11,266 nucleotides of DNA from Nanoarchaeales archaeon (GTDB taxonomy: Archaea > Nanobdellota > Nanobdellia > Woesearchaeales > UBA583). Under the pieces are notes generated by a model. It saw only the letters and a list, made by a program, of their open reading frames with translations. It ran no database searches and was not told the origin of the DNA. The stretch covers positions 1-11,266 of the forward strand of contig JABSQY010000054.1 in the NCBI GenBank assembly GCA_013215525.1. Direction: 5' to 3'. The position numbers and the translations under genes were made by a program. This document shows, in pieces, positions 1 through 6,599 of the stretch. How positions within the stretch are numbered: the stretch's first letter is position 1; every line of letters starts with the position of its first letter.

Positions 1-26
1 AAAAAGTTTATTTTATTTAAATACTT

Positions 27-347
27 TTAAATTTTATAATCTTTATTTAAATTATTATTGTGGTTTTCAGGTATAATATATAATAGTGTCTGCTTGTGGT
101 TTCCATAGTACAAATGTAACTTGTTATTTGGATTTATACATATATTTTTTGATGTATGTTTTATATGTCCTACAGTTTCTATACATATATTCTCTAATAA
201 AAATTTATATTGTGGTATTAACTTTGTTTGATTACTTATTTCTTCTTTATTAAATTGGTTAGTTAGTGTTGGTTGAACTTGTGGTAGTTCCGAGTGTATA
301 TTCATTAAGCTTGCCATCAATGTAAATTTTAATCTATTTTTAACCAT
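27..347 (-). CDS. Hypothetical protein, 106 aa
   Basis: I do not recognise this protein. It is rich in Asn, Lys, Ile and Leu, has no evident signal peptide, membrane segment or motif, and contains four scattered cysteines/histidine-rich patches without a clear metal-binding pattern. An open frame of this length is unlikely by chance in such AT-rich DNA, where TAA/TAG/TGA are frequent, which is the main reason to keep it. An in-frame TAG lies two codons before the first ATG, so the start is M1 or an internal Met (M11 or M15). The only A/T box (about 352-364) is too close for leaderless use of M1 and suits M11 better. It lies 10 nt after the displaced uvrA tail and is read in the same direction. 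It could be a remnant or cargo of whatever was inserted there. Gene reality moderately supported, function unknown. Confidence 0.45.
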   Translation of the reverse strand: MVKNRLKFTLMASLMNIHSELPQVQPTLTNQFNKEEISNQTKLIPQYKFLLENICIETVGHIKHTSKNICINPNNKLHLYYGNHKQTLLYIIPENHNNNLNKDYKI

Positions 348-357
348 GTTCTATAAA

Positions 358-417
358 TTAAAGTAATGATTTCAAAAACTTTCCAGTATAACTTTTCTTA
401 TTTGCACAAATCTCATC
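358..417 (-). pseudogene. Displaced duplicate of the uvrA 3' end (last 20 codons and stop region)
   Basis: On the minus strand these bases read D-E-I-C-A-N-K-K-S-Y-T-G-K-F-L-K-S-L-L-stop, almost the same as the C-terminus of the intact uvrA product (E-E-I-C-A-N-K-K-S-Y-T-G-K-F-L-K-E-L-L-stop). The two copies differ by D/E and S/E at protein level. The final six codons are almost all synonymously different while the preceding 41 nt are nearly identical. The frame stays open upstream through the GC-rich element to a TAG near 488, but without an ATG, so it is probably not an independent gene. I read it as the original or imported end of uvrA, separated from the gene body by about 200 bp. Confidence 0.85.
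377..417 (-). repeat. 41-bp direct repeat, copy A (displaced uvrA tail)
   Basis: It aligns without gaps with 579-619 at an offset of 202 nt, with three mismatches in 41 positions by eye. A further 10-nt match (AACCATGTTC) occurs at 342-351 and 542-551, just beyond the stop codons, at an offset of 200 nt. Both repeats are in the same orientation. Confidence 0.9.
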
Positions 418-420
418 CAA

Positions 421-504
421 CTTTTTTGGACGTATTTTTTTAACGGCACGGGTCGCTCGCCATCTTGAGGCGGACTCACCTTTCGCCTAAAAATACTAAA
501 AAAG
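421..504. other. GC-rich foldable element inserted behind uvrA (possible ncRNA or small repeat element)
   Basis: Positions 444-487 contain 30 G/C in 44 bases, in a strongly AT-rich window. A long A/T stem can close the element: 421-427 pairs with 498-504 (CTTTTTT/AAAAAAG) and 432-439 pairs with 489-496 (GTATTTTT/AAAAATAC). Inside it two short G/C hairpins can form, GGC 445-447 with GCC 459-461 and GGCG 469-472 with CGCC 484-487. The result is a branched fold. GC islands in AT-rich archaeal genomes often mark structured RNAs (established). No known RNA family is recognised. It lies between the two copies of the uvrA tail, so it could equally be a mobile or dispersed repeat unit. Strand of transcription is unknown. 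Confidence 0.55.
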
Positions 505-559
505 ATTGACCAAAAACCTCGCTTTGCTCAAATAGAAATTGAACCATGTTCAAGTATAT

Positions 560-3451
560 TTACAAAAGTTCCTTAAGGAACTTTCCAGTATAACTTTTCT
601 TATTCGCACAAATTTCTTCAGGAGTTCCAACTGCGACAATTTCTCCTCCTTTCGCACCACCTTCTGGTCCAATGTCAATTACATAATCGCAACATTTGAT
701 TACATCTAAATTGTGTTCAATTACAATTACTGAATTTCCTTTATCTACTAATTTATTAATTACAGCTAAAAGTTTCTTTACATCCTCAAAATGTAATCCA
801 GTTGTTGGTTCGTCTAAAACATATACTGTGTTTCCTTTTTTGAATTTTGCTAACTCTTTTGTTAATTTAATTCTTTGAGATTCTCCACCTGATAACTGAG
901 TAGATGGTTGTCCTAATTTAATATAACCTAAACCTACTTCTTTTAATGTATTTATCTTTCTGAAAATTGAAGGGTGGTTTTCAAAGAACGGTGCTGCATC
1001 TTCTACACTCATATCTAAAATTTCACTTATATCTTTTCCTTTATATGTAACTTCTAAAGTATCCTTGCTAAATCTTTTACCATGACACTCATCACACTTC
1101 ACATATACATCAGGAAGAAAGTTCATTTCGATTTTAATTTCTCCATCACCATTACAAGTTTCACATCGTCCAGCTGCTACATTAAATGAAAATCTTCCTT
1201 CTTTGTAACCTCTCTCTTTTGACATTTTAGTTTGCGCGAAAATTTTTCTTATATCATCAAATACTTTAATATATGTTGCAGGATTACTTCTTGGAGTTCT
1301 TCCGATTGGGTCTTGGTTAATTACAATAATATTGTCTAATTCTTCTGGAATTATCATTGATTTATGTTTACCAATTCTTTTGTGAACTTGTTGGAATCTT
1401 CTTTGAATTTCTGGAACTAGAGTTTGATTAATTAGAGATGATTTACCTGAACCTGATACTCCTGTTATTCCACATAAAATTTTTGTTGGAATTTTCACAT
1501 TTACTTTTTTTAGATTGTTTGCTTCAGCACCTTTAATATCAATCATATTTCCTAATTCTCTTACTTTAGTTGGTCTTTCAATTCTGATTTTTCCAGATAA
1601 GTATTGTCCAGTTAAAGAGTTTTTATTTTTCATTACTTGCGCTGGTGTACCTGCTGCTACAATGTTTCCACCGTGAACTCCTGCTCCTGGTCCAATATCA
1701 ATTAAATAGTCCGCAGCTTTCATTGTGTCCTCATCGTGTTCAACTACAATTAATGTATTTCCTACATCTCTTAGTTTGTGTAATGTTTCAATTAGCTTTG
1801 AGTTGTCTCTTTGATGTAATCCAATTGATGGTTCATCAAGGATATATAAAACTCCCATTAAGTTTGAACCGATTTGTGTTGCTAGTCTAATTCTTTGGGC
1901 TTCTCCACCTGACAGTGTACCTGAACTTCTATCCATTGATAAATATCCAAGTCCTACATTGTTTAGAAATGTTAATCTATCTACAATTTCTTTTAAGATT
2001 TGATTAGCAATGAATTTTTCTTTATCAGTAAGTTTAGATTCAACTGTTTGAAAGAATTTTAGAGAGTCTTCAATTGATAATTCAGTTACATCAATAATTG
2101 ATTGTTTAGCAATTTTTACACCTAACACAACATCTTTTAATCTTTTTCCATCACACAAATTACAATGTGTAACTTCCATAAATTTTTCATAAAATCTTTT
2201 TCGGCTGTCTGATTCAGATTGTTTATATAATCTTAAAGTTTGTCCGATTAAACCTTCCCAACCTTCTGATAAGTCCATATTTGCACCATTTGACCAAACT
2301 GCTTTTATTGGAGTTGAATCTCCATGAATTAAAACTTTTAATGCTTTTGGTTTAATATCTTTAATTGCTGTAAATACATCAAACCCGTGCTTTTTACCAA
2401 CTGCTGCAATTTGTTGTCCTCTGAATTTTAAATCTAATCTTCCATATAATGCAACTGCTCCATCCATAATACTTAAAGATTTATCTGGTAACATTAACTC
2501 TTCACTTAATGTCATTTTTTGCCCTAAACCTAAACAATTAGAACACGCTCCAAATGGAGAATTAAATGAAAACATTCTAGGCTCTAATTCTTCAAATACA
2601 ACTTCTGGATGATTTGGACAAGCTCCAAATGTTGAGTATACTGTTTCAGCTTCACGTTGAATTTGTTTTAATTCTTTTTCTTTAATTTTAGTTCCAAACT
2701 TTTTTAATAATTCTTGATTTGTATCGTGATCTAAAATAATTAGAGTTCCTTTTCCAAATTTAATTGCTTGTTCTACTGAATCTGAAATTCTTTGTCTATC
2801 TTGATTATTTATTTTAATTCTGTCAATTACAATTTCAATCCAATGTTTTTCATATCTTTCAAGTTTTATTAAATCTTGTTCTATTGTTTCAAGTTCAAAA
2901 ATAATTCCATCAACACGTACTTTTGTAAATCCTTCTTTTTTTAAATCTTCAAATAATTTTTCATAAGTTCCTTTTGCCCCACGAATAACTGGCGCTAGAA
3001 TTAATTTCTTTTTACCTTCTTCATGTAAAATTAGATTAGTTATGTTTTGCTGTGATTGTGGTTTAATCGCTTCAGCACAATGTGGACAATAACTAGTTCC
3101 AACTCTTGCGAAAAGTAGACGTAGATAATCATAAATTTCAGTAACTGTTCCAACTGTTGAACGTGGGTTTTTTGAAGTTGTTTTTTGTTCAATTGAAATT
3201 GCAGGAGATAATCCTTCTATTGAATCTAAATCTGGTTTATTCATTAGACCTATAAATTGTCTTGCGTATGAACTTAAAGATTCTACATATCTTCTTTGTC
3301 CTTCTGCATATATTGTGTCGAATGCAAGTGTTGATTTTCCACTTCCTGACAGTCCAGTTATTACTATAAATTTATTTCTTGGCATTGTAACATCAATATT
3401 TTTTAAATTATGTTCTCTTGCTCCTTTTACGATTATTTTATCCATTACCAT
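560..3451 (-). CDS. uvrA: UvrA, excinuclease ABC subunit A
   Basis: Damage-recognition ATPase of nucleotide excision repair. As a dimer it loads UvrB on lesions in DNA. At 963 aa it has the usual full length. The first ATPase half has Walker A GLSGSGKST (33-41), the signature LSGGEAQR (513-520) and Walker B YILDEPSIGLH (536-546). The second half has GVSGSGKSS (664-672), LSGGESQR (853-860) and YVLDEPTTGLH (877-887). Zinc modules are a C-x2-H/C-x2-C pair (C278, H281, C303, C306) and the canonical C763/C766/C786/C789. Further CxxC pairs are at 122-125 and 430-433. M1 or M3 may be the true start; M1 lies about 23 nt from a TATA-like box. UvrA is a bacterial-type protein also found in some archaea, where it is usually attributed to transfer. 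No uvrB or uvrC is in the window. The 3' end is duplicated downstream, so the final residues may be recent. Confidence 0.97.
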   Translation of the reverse strand: MVMDKIIVKGAREHNLKNIDVTMPRNKFIVITGLSGSGKSTLAFDTIYAEGQRRYVESLSSYARQFIGLMNKPDLDSIEGLSPAISIEQKTTSKNPRSTVGTVTEIYDYLRLLFARVGTSYCPHCAEAIKPQSQQNITNLILHEEGKKKLILAPVIRGAKGTYEKLFEDLKKEGFTKVRVDGIIFELETIEQDLIKLERYEKHWIEIVIDRIKINNQDRQRISDSVEQAIKFGKGTLIILDHDTNQELLKKFGTKIKEKELKQIQREAETVYSTFGACPNHPEVVFEELEPRMFSFNSPFGACSNCLGLGQKMTLSEELMLPDKSLSIMDGAVALYGRLDLKFRGQQIAAVGKKHGFDVFTAIKDIKPKALKVLIHGDSTPIKAVWSNGANMDLSEGWEGLIGQTLRLYKQSESDSRKRFYEKFMEVTHCNLCDGKRLKDVVLGVKIAKQSIIDVTELSIEDSLKFFQTVESKLTDKEKFIANQILKEIVDRLTFLNNVGLGYLSMDRSSGTLSGGEAQRIRLATQIGSNLMGVLYILDEPSIGLHQRDNSKLIETLHKLRDVGNTLIVVEHDEDTMKAADYLIDIGPGAGVHGGNIVAAGTPAQVMKNKNSLTGQYLSGKIRIERPTKVRELGNMIDIKGAEANNLKKVNVKIPTKILCGITGVSGSGKSSLINQTLVPEIQRRFQQVHKRIGKHKSMIIPEELDNIIVINQDPIGRTPRSNPATYIKVFDDIRKIFAQTKMSKERGYKEGRFSFNVAAGRCETCNGDGEIKIEMNFLPDVYVKCDECHGKRFSKDTLEVTYKGKDISEILDMSVEDAAPFFENHPSIFRKINTLKEVGLGYIKLGQPSTQLSGGESQRIKLTKELAKFKKGNTVYVLDEPTTGLHFEDVKKLLAVINKLVDKGNSVIVIEHNLDVIKCCDYVIDIGPEGGAKGGEIVAVGTPEEICANKKSYTGKFLKELL
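579..619 (-). repeat. 41-bp direct repeat, copy B (within the uvrA coding end)
   Basis: Copy of 377-417 lying inside the intact uvrA frame and encoding its residues about 945-958. Beyond this core the reading frames of both copies continue to a stop, using different synonymous codons. This pattern resembles an integration site inside a gene whose 3' end is restored by the incoming element. Confidence 0.9.
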
Positions 3452-3468
3452 TGTATATATCTCATTAG

Positions 3469-3487
3469 TTTTTATATTATATTATAG
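3469..3487 (-). promoter_or_regulatory. TATA-like promoter of uvrA
   Basis: Read on the minus strand, an AATATAAAAA box is centred near 3474, about 23 nt before the first ATG at 3451. No Shine-Dalgarno is present. The spacing predicts a leaderless or nearly leaderless uvrA mRNA. Confidence 0.5.
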
Positions 3488-3491
3488 GGTT

Positions 3492-3514
3492 TATTCTATA
3501 TATTATAGAGAATA
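3492..3514. repeat. Imperfect A/T inverted repeat in the uvrA-GGDEF divergent region
   Basis: TATTCTATA (3492-3500) faces TATAGAGAATA (3504-3514), complementary except for one inserted G. It lies in the 183-nt divergent region between uvrA and the GGDEF gene, upstream of the uvrA TATA box. It could be a regulator-binding dyad, but such palindromes also arise by chance in A/T-rich DNA. Confidence 0.3.
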
Positions 3515-3606
3515 TTTTTTGTTTTATAAATTTGTTTTATAATTGTATAATTTTTATATTATTAAACTTTATTTTTATACCATAAACATAACTTTTATAT
3601 AGTTGA

Positions 3607-3619
3607 AATTTATAATTAT
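3607..3619 (+). promoter_or_regulatory. TATA-like promoter of the GGDEF gene
   Basis: AAATTTATAATTA is centred about 23 nt before the ATG at 3635 and no Shine-Dalgarno is seen. The flanks are all A/T, so the exact box is uncertain. Confidence 0.4.
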
Positions 3620-3634
3620 ATTATAATTTTAAAT

Positions 3635-4567
3635 ATGGTAGAAGAATTAGGAGATGTAATTGAACATTATGATAGATATAAATCTGCATTTAATGAAAAT
3701 CCATATCCATCTTTTATTTTTAATCTTGGGTGGTTAATTACTGATTATAATAAAGCTTTCAAATCACTTGTAAATCTTGATCATGATGATATAATTAGGA
3801 GAAATATTCGCCATTTTAATTCAGGTTTATTTCAAAGTAAAATCATTAGGGATGTATGGAAAACAGTTCAGAATGGTGATTCTTGGACAGGTGAAATTGC
3901 AAAAATAAGTAAATCTGGCAATAAATATACACAAGAGATTGTAATTACTCCATTACTTAGTAATAAAGGTAATATTATTGAATATTCATGTGATATAGAG
4001 GATATAACTGAATATAAAAAAGTAGAAAAAGAAGCAGAAGAAGCAAAATTTGACGCTTTAACAGGCCTTCTTAGTAGAAGATCACTTAATGACAATTTAT
4101 ATAAAACTGAACATAATTTAGATAATGTAGGATTTATGTTTTTGGATTTAGATAATTTTAAGCATATTAATGATAATTATGGTCATGGTGTCGGAGATCA
4201 AGTTTTAAAAATTGTTTCTGAAAGATTTAAACAAAATTCAAAAAAAAATGACGATTTTATTTATAGGACTGGTGGTGATGAGTTTTGTTGGTTAGTTACA
4301 AATTTAAATAATTCTGAAGATGATTATTACAAAATGGAAACACTTGCTGATAGGTTAGTTAAAAAAATAGATGGACCAATATCTGTGCTTGATAATGATG
4401 GAAATTTAATATATCTTGAGAATATATTAACTATCTCAATTGGAATTAGTTTAGGTAAAGATGTAAAAACAATCAAAGAATTAGTTGATACTGCAGATCA
4501 AGCTATGTATAGGGCAAAAGATTATGGTAAAAATTGTTTCACGTTTTATAAAGATGAATGTTTTTAA
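3635..4567 (+). CDS. PAS-GGDEF protein, probable diguanylate cyclase
   Basis: Likely makes the second messenger c-di-GMP from two GTP. The N-terminal part (about 15-128) has PAS features: N-E-N-P-Y-P-S-F-I-F near 20-29, an N-G-D-x-W-T-G-E segment near 80-87 and a PAC-like D-I-E-D-I-T-E-Y end at 120-127. A short helical linker (128-138) joins the GGDEF domain. That domain shows DALTGL (140-145), FLDLDNFKHIND-x-YGH-x-x-GD (169-188), an intact active-site GGDEF (213-217) and the C-terminal D-x-A-M-Y-R-A-K-x-x-G-K-N (288-300). The inhibitory-site position normally RxxD reads K-N-D-D (204-207), so product feedback may be weakened. No membrane segment is seen, so it should be cytosolic with a sensory PAS input. 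No EAL, HD-GYP or PilZ partner is in the window. Confidence 0.9.
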   Translation: MVEELGDVIEHYDRYKSAFNENPYPSFIFNLGWLITDYNKAFKSLVNLDHDDIIRRNIRHFNSGLFQSKIIRDVWKTVQNGDSWTGEIAKISKSGNKYTQEIVITPLLSNKGNIIEYSCDIEDITEYKKVEKEAEEAKFDALTGLLSRRSLNDNLYKTEHNLDNVGFMFLDLDNFKHINDNYGHGVGDQVLKIVSERFKQNSKKNDDFIYRTGGDEFCWLVTNLNNSEDDYYKMETLADRLVKKIDGPISVLDNDGNLIYLENILTISIGISLGKDVKTIKELVDTADQAMYRAKDYGKNCFTFYKDECF

Positions 4568-4594
4568 ATTAGAATTTGTTATTTTAGTTAGAAA

Positions 4595-4613
4595 AAATTA
4601 TTTTAAATAATTT
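4595..4613. terminator. A/T palindrome between convergent genes (weak terminator candidate)
   Basis: AAATTATTT and AAATAATTT flank a single T. The palindrome sits between the ends of the convergent GGDEF and DoxX genes and touches the DoxX stop codon. It has no GC stem, so bidirectional termination is only a suggestion. Confidence 0.25.
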
Positions 4614-5028
4614 ATTCTTCTTTTCCATTATAGGAATATTTTCCTGGTTTCAACAATGTCATTGCTAATAGTCCACCAATAATTGCTAGATTTTTTAAAA
4701 GATTCATTGCTTGACCTTCTCCAATATGAAACATAATTGTTGTCATAATTGTATAAAATATTAGTACTTTTACTCCAAGATTATATCTCCAACCACTAAT
4801 TAAAGCAATTGCTCCAAATACTTCCATTAAAATAGCTGCCCCAAGTAATAATTCTCCTGGTAGTGCTAACCAGCTTGAACCTGCAAAAACTGCTTGAGCT
4901 GTAAATCCTGTAATTTTTCCATACGCAGACATTACAAAAATTGCTGCAACTAATAATCTTGAAGTCAACATTACCTTTGAACACATTGGCTCAGAAGGCA
5001 CATCTTTTTTCATTTCTGTTTTTTCCAT
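4612..5028 (-). CDS. DoxX family membrane protein
   Basis: Small integral membrane protein of the DoxX/DoxD-like superfamily, 138 aa, the usual length. After a charged N-terminus (1-17, cytosolic) there are about four hydrophobic segments: roughly 20-42, 58-80, 84-101 and 107-126. The tail is polar and charged (K-P-G-K-Y-S-Y-N-G-K-E-E). The R-L-L-V-A-A-I-F-V-M-S-A-Y-G-K-I-T-G segment in the first helix is typical of the family. Family members have been linked to respiratory or redox functions (thiosulfate:quinone oxidoreductase subunit, sulfur and oxidative stress), but most are uncharacterised, so no reaction should be assigned. It is a single gene, convergent with the GGDEF gene and divergent from the glycosyltransferase. 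Confidence 0.82.
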   Translation of the reverse strand: MEKTEMKKDVPSEPMCSKVMLTSRLLVAAIFVMSAYGKITGFTAQAVFAGSSWLALPGELLLGAAILMEVFGAIALISGWRYNLGVKVLIFYTIMTTIMFHIGEGQAMNLLKNLAIIGGLLAMTLLKPGKYSYNGKEE

Positions 5029-5054
5029 AATGAATGAATTAATACTTATGATTA

Positions 5055-5076
5055 CATAAATTATTTTTATAATTTT
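5055..5076 (-). promoter_or_regulatory. Possible TATA region of the doxX-like gene
   Basis: On the minus strand AATTATAAAAATAATTTATG lies about 27-48 nt before the ATG at 5028. It contains two overlapping TATA-like boxes. The nearer gives a nearly leaderless mRNA, the farther a leader of about 15 nt. Confidence 0.3.
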
Positions 5077-5240
5077 GAAATGATAGTTTTAAGGTTTCGA
5101 TTAGTATGTTTTTTATTAATTTTTAGTTTAATTTTTTATTTAATTATTAATATTTATTTATTATATGTCATTTTTATATTAGTTATTATTGAGTTAAACT
5201 ATTTTTTTTTAAACTGATAATTCTTAATTTTTTTTATAAT

Positions 5241-6494
5241 ATGAAAATTTTAATGCTTGGTTGGGAATTTCCTCCATTTTTCGCTGGAGGAGTAGGAATT
5301 GTTTGTTATGAATTAACAAAATCTTTGTCTACTTTTTCTGATGTTGAAATTGAATATGTGATGGCATATGGTCCAAAGGATAGAAAACTTTCTGAGAAAA
5401 TTAATTTAAGTTCTGCTAATAAACCTTTTAAAAATTCTAAACAAGTAAATATTTCAAAAATAAAATCATCTCTTTATGCATATGAAGGTCCGAGCGAGTA
5501 TTTACATAGATTTTCTAAAATTTTAGAATCTCAAAGTAATGAAATTGATATAAAATCTATAAAAGAAATTTATGGAGAAAATTTAATTAATGAAGTTTAT
5601 TTATATGCACAAAGAGTTTTGGCTCATTATGAAGATTTTGATTTTGATATTATTCATGCTCACGATTGGACAACAATTCCTGCAGCACTTTTATTAAAAG
5701 AAAAAACTGGAAAACCAGTTATTTATCATGTACATATTACTGAACTTGATAAGACTGGAGGGGTTTATGGAAATGAAGATGTTTTTAAGATTGAACGTAA
5801 TGGTTTTTTGAAGTGTGATAAGTTAGTTTGCGTTTCTAATTATGTTAAAAATCGTTTGATTAATGATTATAAAGTTGATGCTTCAAAAATTGAAGTTATT
5901 CATAATGGAGGAATCTCAGATTTAGAAAAAAATAATTTTCCAAGTCATAGTATTTTAGCCGATGAAAAAGTTGTTTTGTTTGCTGGGCGTATGACTTTAC
6001 AGAAAGGACCTGAGTATTTTTTAAAAGCTGCAAAGAAAGTTTTAGAGTTTGAACCTAATACTAAATTTATTATGATTGGTGGAGGAGATATGCTTGCTCA
6101 AATCATTGAACTTGCAGTTGAACTTGGGATTTCTAAAAATGTTTATTTTCATGGAAGTTATTCTCGTGAAGATGCAAAAGAATTTTATTCAAGAGCTGAT
6201 GTGTTTGTAATGCCTTCTGTGTCTGAACCTTTTGGTATTGTACCACTTGAGGCGATTGCACTTGGGACTCCAACTATAATTTCTAAACAATCTGGAATTA
6301 GTGAAGTTCTACAAAATTGTTTAAAAGTTGATTTTTGGGATACTGATGATATTGCTCATAAAATTTTATCTTTATTAAAGTATAAAGTTCTACATTCACA
6401 TATGAAAAATTTAGCGTTTAATGAATTGGATTTTTTTCATTGGGATAAACCAGCAAGAGACTTTTATAATCTTTATAATTTACTTAATAAATAA
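5241..6494 (+). CDS. GT4/glycogen synthase-like glycosyltransferase
   Basis: GT-B fold glycosyltransferase, 417 aa, probably transferring glucose from a nucleotide sugar to an alpha-glucan or other acceptor in the cytosol. The N-terminal domain begins K-I-L-M-L-G-W-E-F-P-P-F-F-A-G-G-V-G (2-19), the glycine-rich loop typical of the glycogen/starch synthase-like branch. It also has H-A-H-D-W-T-T (139-145) and H-V-H-I-T-E-L-D-K (163-171). The C-terminal donor-binding domain has F-A-G-R-M-T-L-Q-K-G (247-256) and the retaining-enzyme E-x7-E motif with E329 and E337 in S-E-P-F-G-I-V-P-L-E-A. Donor and product cannot be read from sequence. The GH57 amylase-like gene 105 nt downstream makes storage-glucan metabolism the best guess, with cell-surface glycan synthesis as alternative. 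The ATG at 5241 is chosen because it begins the conserved strand, with no SD and a weak T/A box near 5208-5213. Confidence 0.88.
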   Translation: MKILMLGWEFPPFFAGGVGIVCYELTKSLSTFSDVEIEYVMAYGPKDRKLSEKINLSSANKPFKNSKQVNISKIKSSLYAYEGPSEYLHRFSKILESQSNEIDIKSIKEIYGENLINEVYLYAQRVLAHYEDFDFDIIHAHDWTTIPAALLLKEKTGKPVIYHVHITELDKTGGVYGNEDVFKIERNGFLKCDKLVCVSNYVKNRLINDYKVDASKIEVIHNGGISDLEKNNFPSHSILADEKVVLFAGRMTLQKGPEYFLKAAKKVLEFEPNTKFIMIGGGDMLAQIIELAVELGISKNVYFHGSYSREDAKEFYSRADVFVMPSVSEPFGIVPLEAIALGTPTIISKQSGISEVLQNCLKVDFWDTDDIAHKILSLLKYKVLHSHMKNLAFNELDFFHWDKPARDFYNLYNLLNK

Positions 6495-6506
6495 ATAATA
6501 AGAAAA

Positions 6507-6523
6507 TTATTTTTATTTTATTT
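6507..6523 (+). terminator. T-rich run after the glycosyltransferase gene
   Basis: The bases after the GT4 stop include TTATTTTTATTTTATTT. Archaeal RNA polymerase terminates at such oligo-T runs without a hairpin. A separate promoter for the next gene follows, which agrees with independent transcripts, but background A/T content makes the call weak. Confidence 0.3.
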
Positions 6524-6570
6524 ATATATCTTGAAACTTAAAAATTATTTTGTTTGAGTGACACTTTAAT

Positions 6571-6593
6571 TTTTTATAATATACTTTATAATT
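6571..6593 (+). promoter_or_regulatory. TATA-like promoter of the GH57 gene
   Basis: TTTTTATAAT at 6571-6580 is centred about 24 nt before the ATG at 6600, the spacing expected for a leaderless archaeal transcript. A second box, CTTTATAATT, begins at 6584 but is too near. No SD is present. Confidence 0.5.
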
Positions 6594-6599
6594 AATATT

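Noticed and set aside
421..504. Hammerhead ribozyme or fluoride/guanidine-type riboswitch in the GC-rich element
   Set aside because: A CGAAAG and a GGCG...CGCC stem are present, but the CUGAUGA core or the consensus of those riboswitch classes could not be found on either strand.
476..547. 23-codon minus-strand frame (starts M-V-Q-F-L-F-E-Q-S) between the two uvrA tails
   Set aside because: Too short, no promoter or homology evidence, and it ends inside the GC-rich fold; more likely an incidental frame across the inserted segment.
696..878. 60-codon plus-strand frame inside uvrA
   Set aside because: Antisense shadow of the uvrA coding sequence, whose protein is fully recognisable on the minus strand.
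1645..1890. 81-codon plus-strand frame inside uvrA
   Set aside because: Antisense shadow; Leu/Gln/Cys-rich composition reflects the complementary codons of uvrA.
3315..3542. 75-codon plus-strand frame across the uvrA start
   Set aside because: Mostly antisense to uvrA, the remainder being translated A/T-rich intergenic DNA giving Tyr/Phe/Ile runs.
4796..4984. 62-codon minus-strand frame inside the doxX-like gene
   Set aside because: Other-frame shadow of the recognisable DoxX protein on the same strand.
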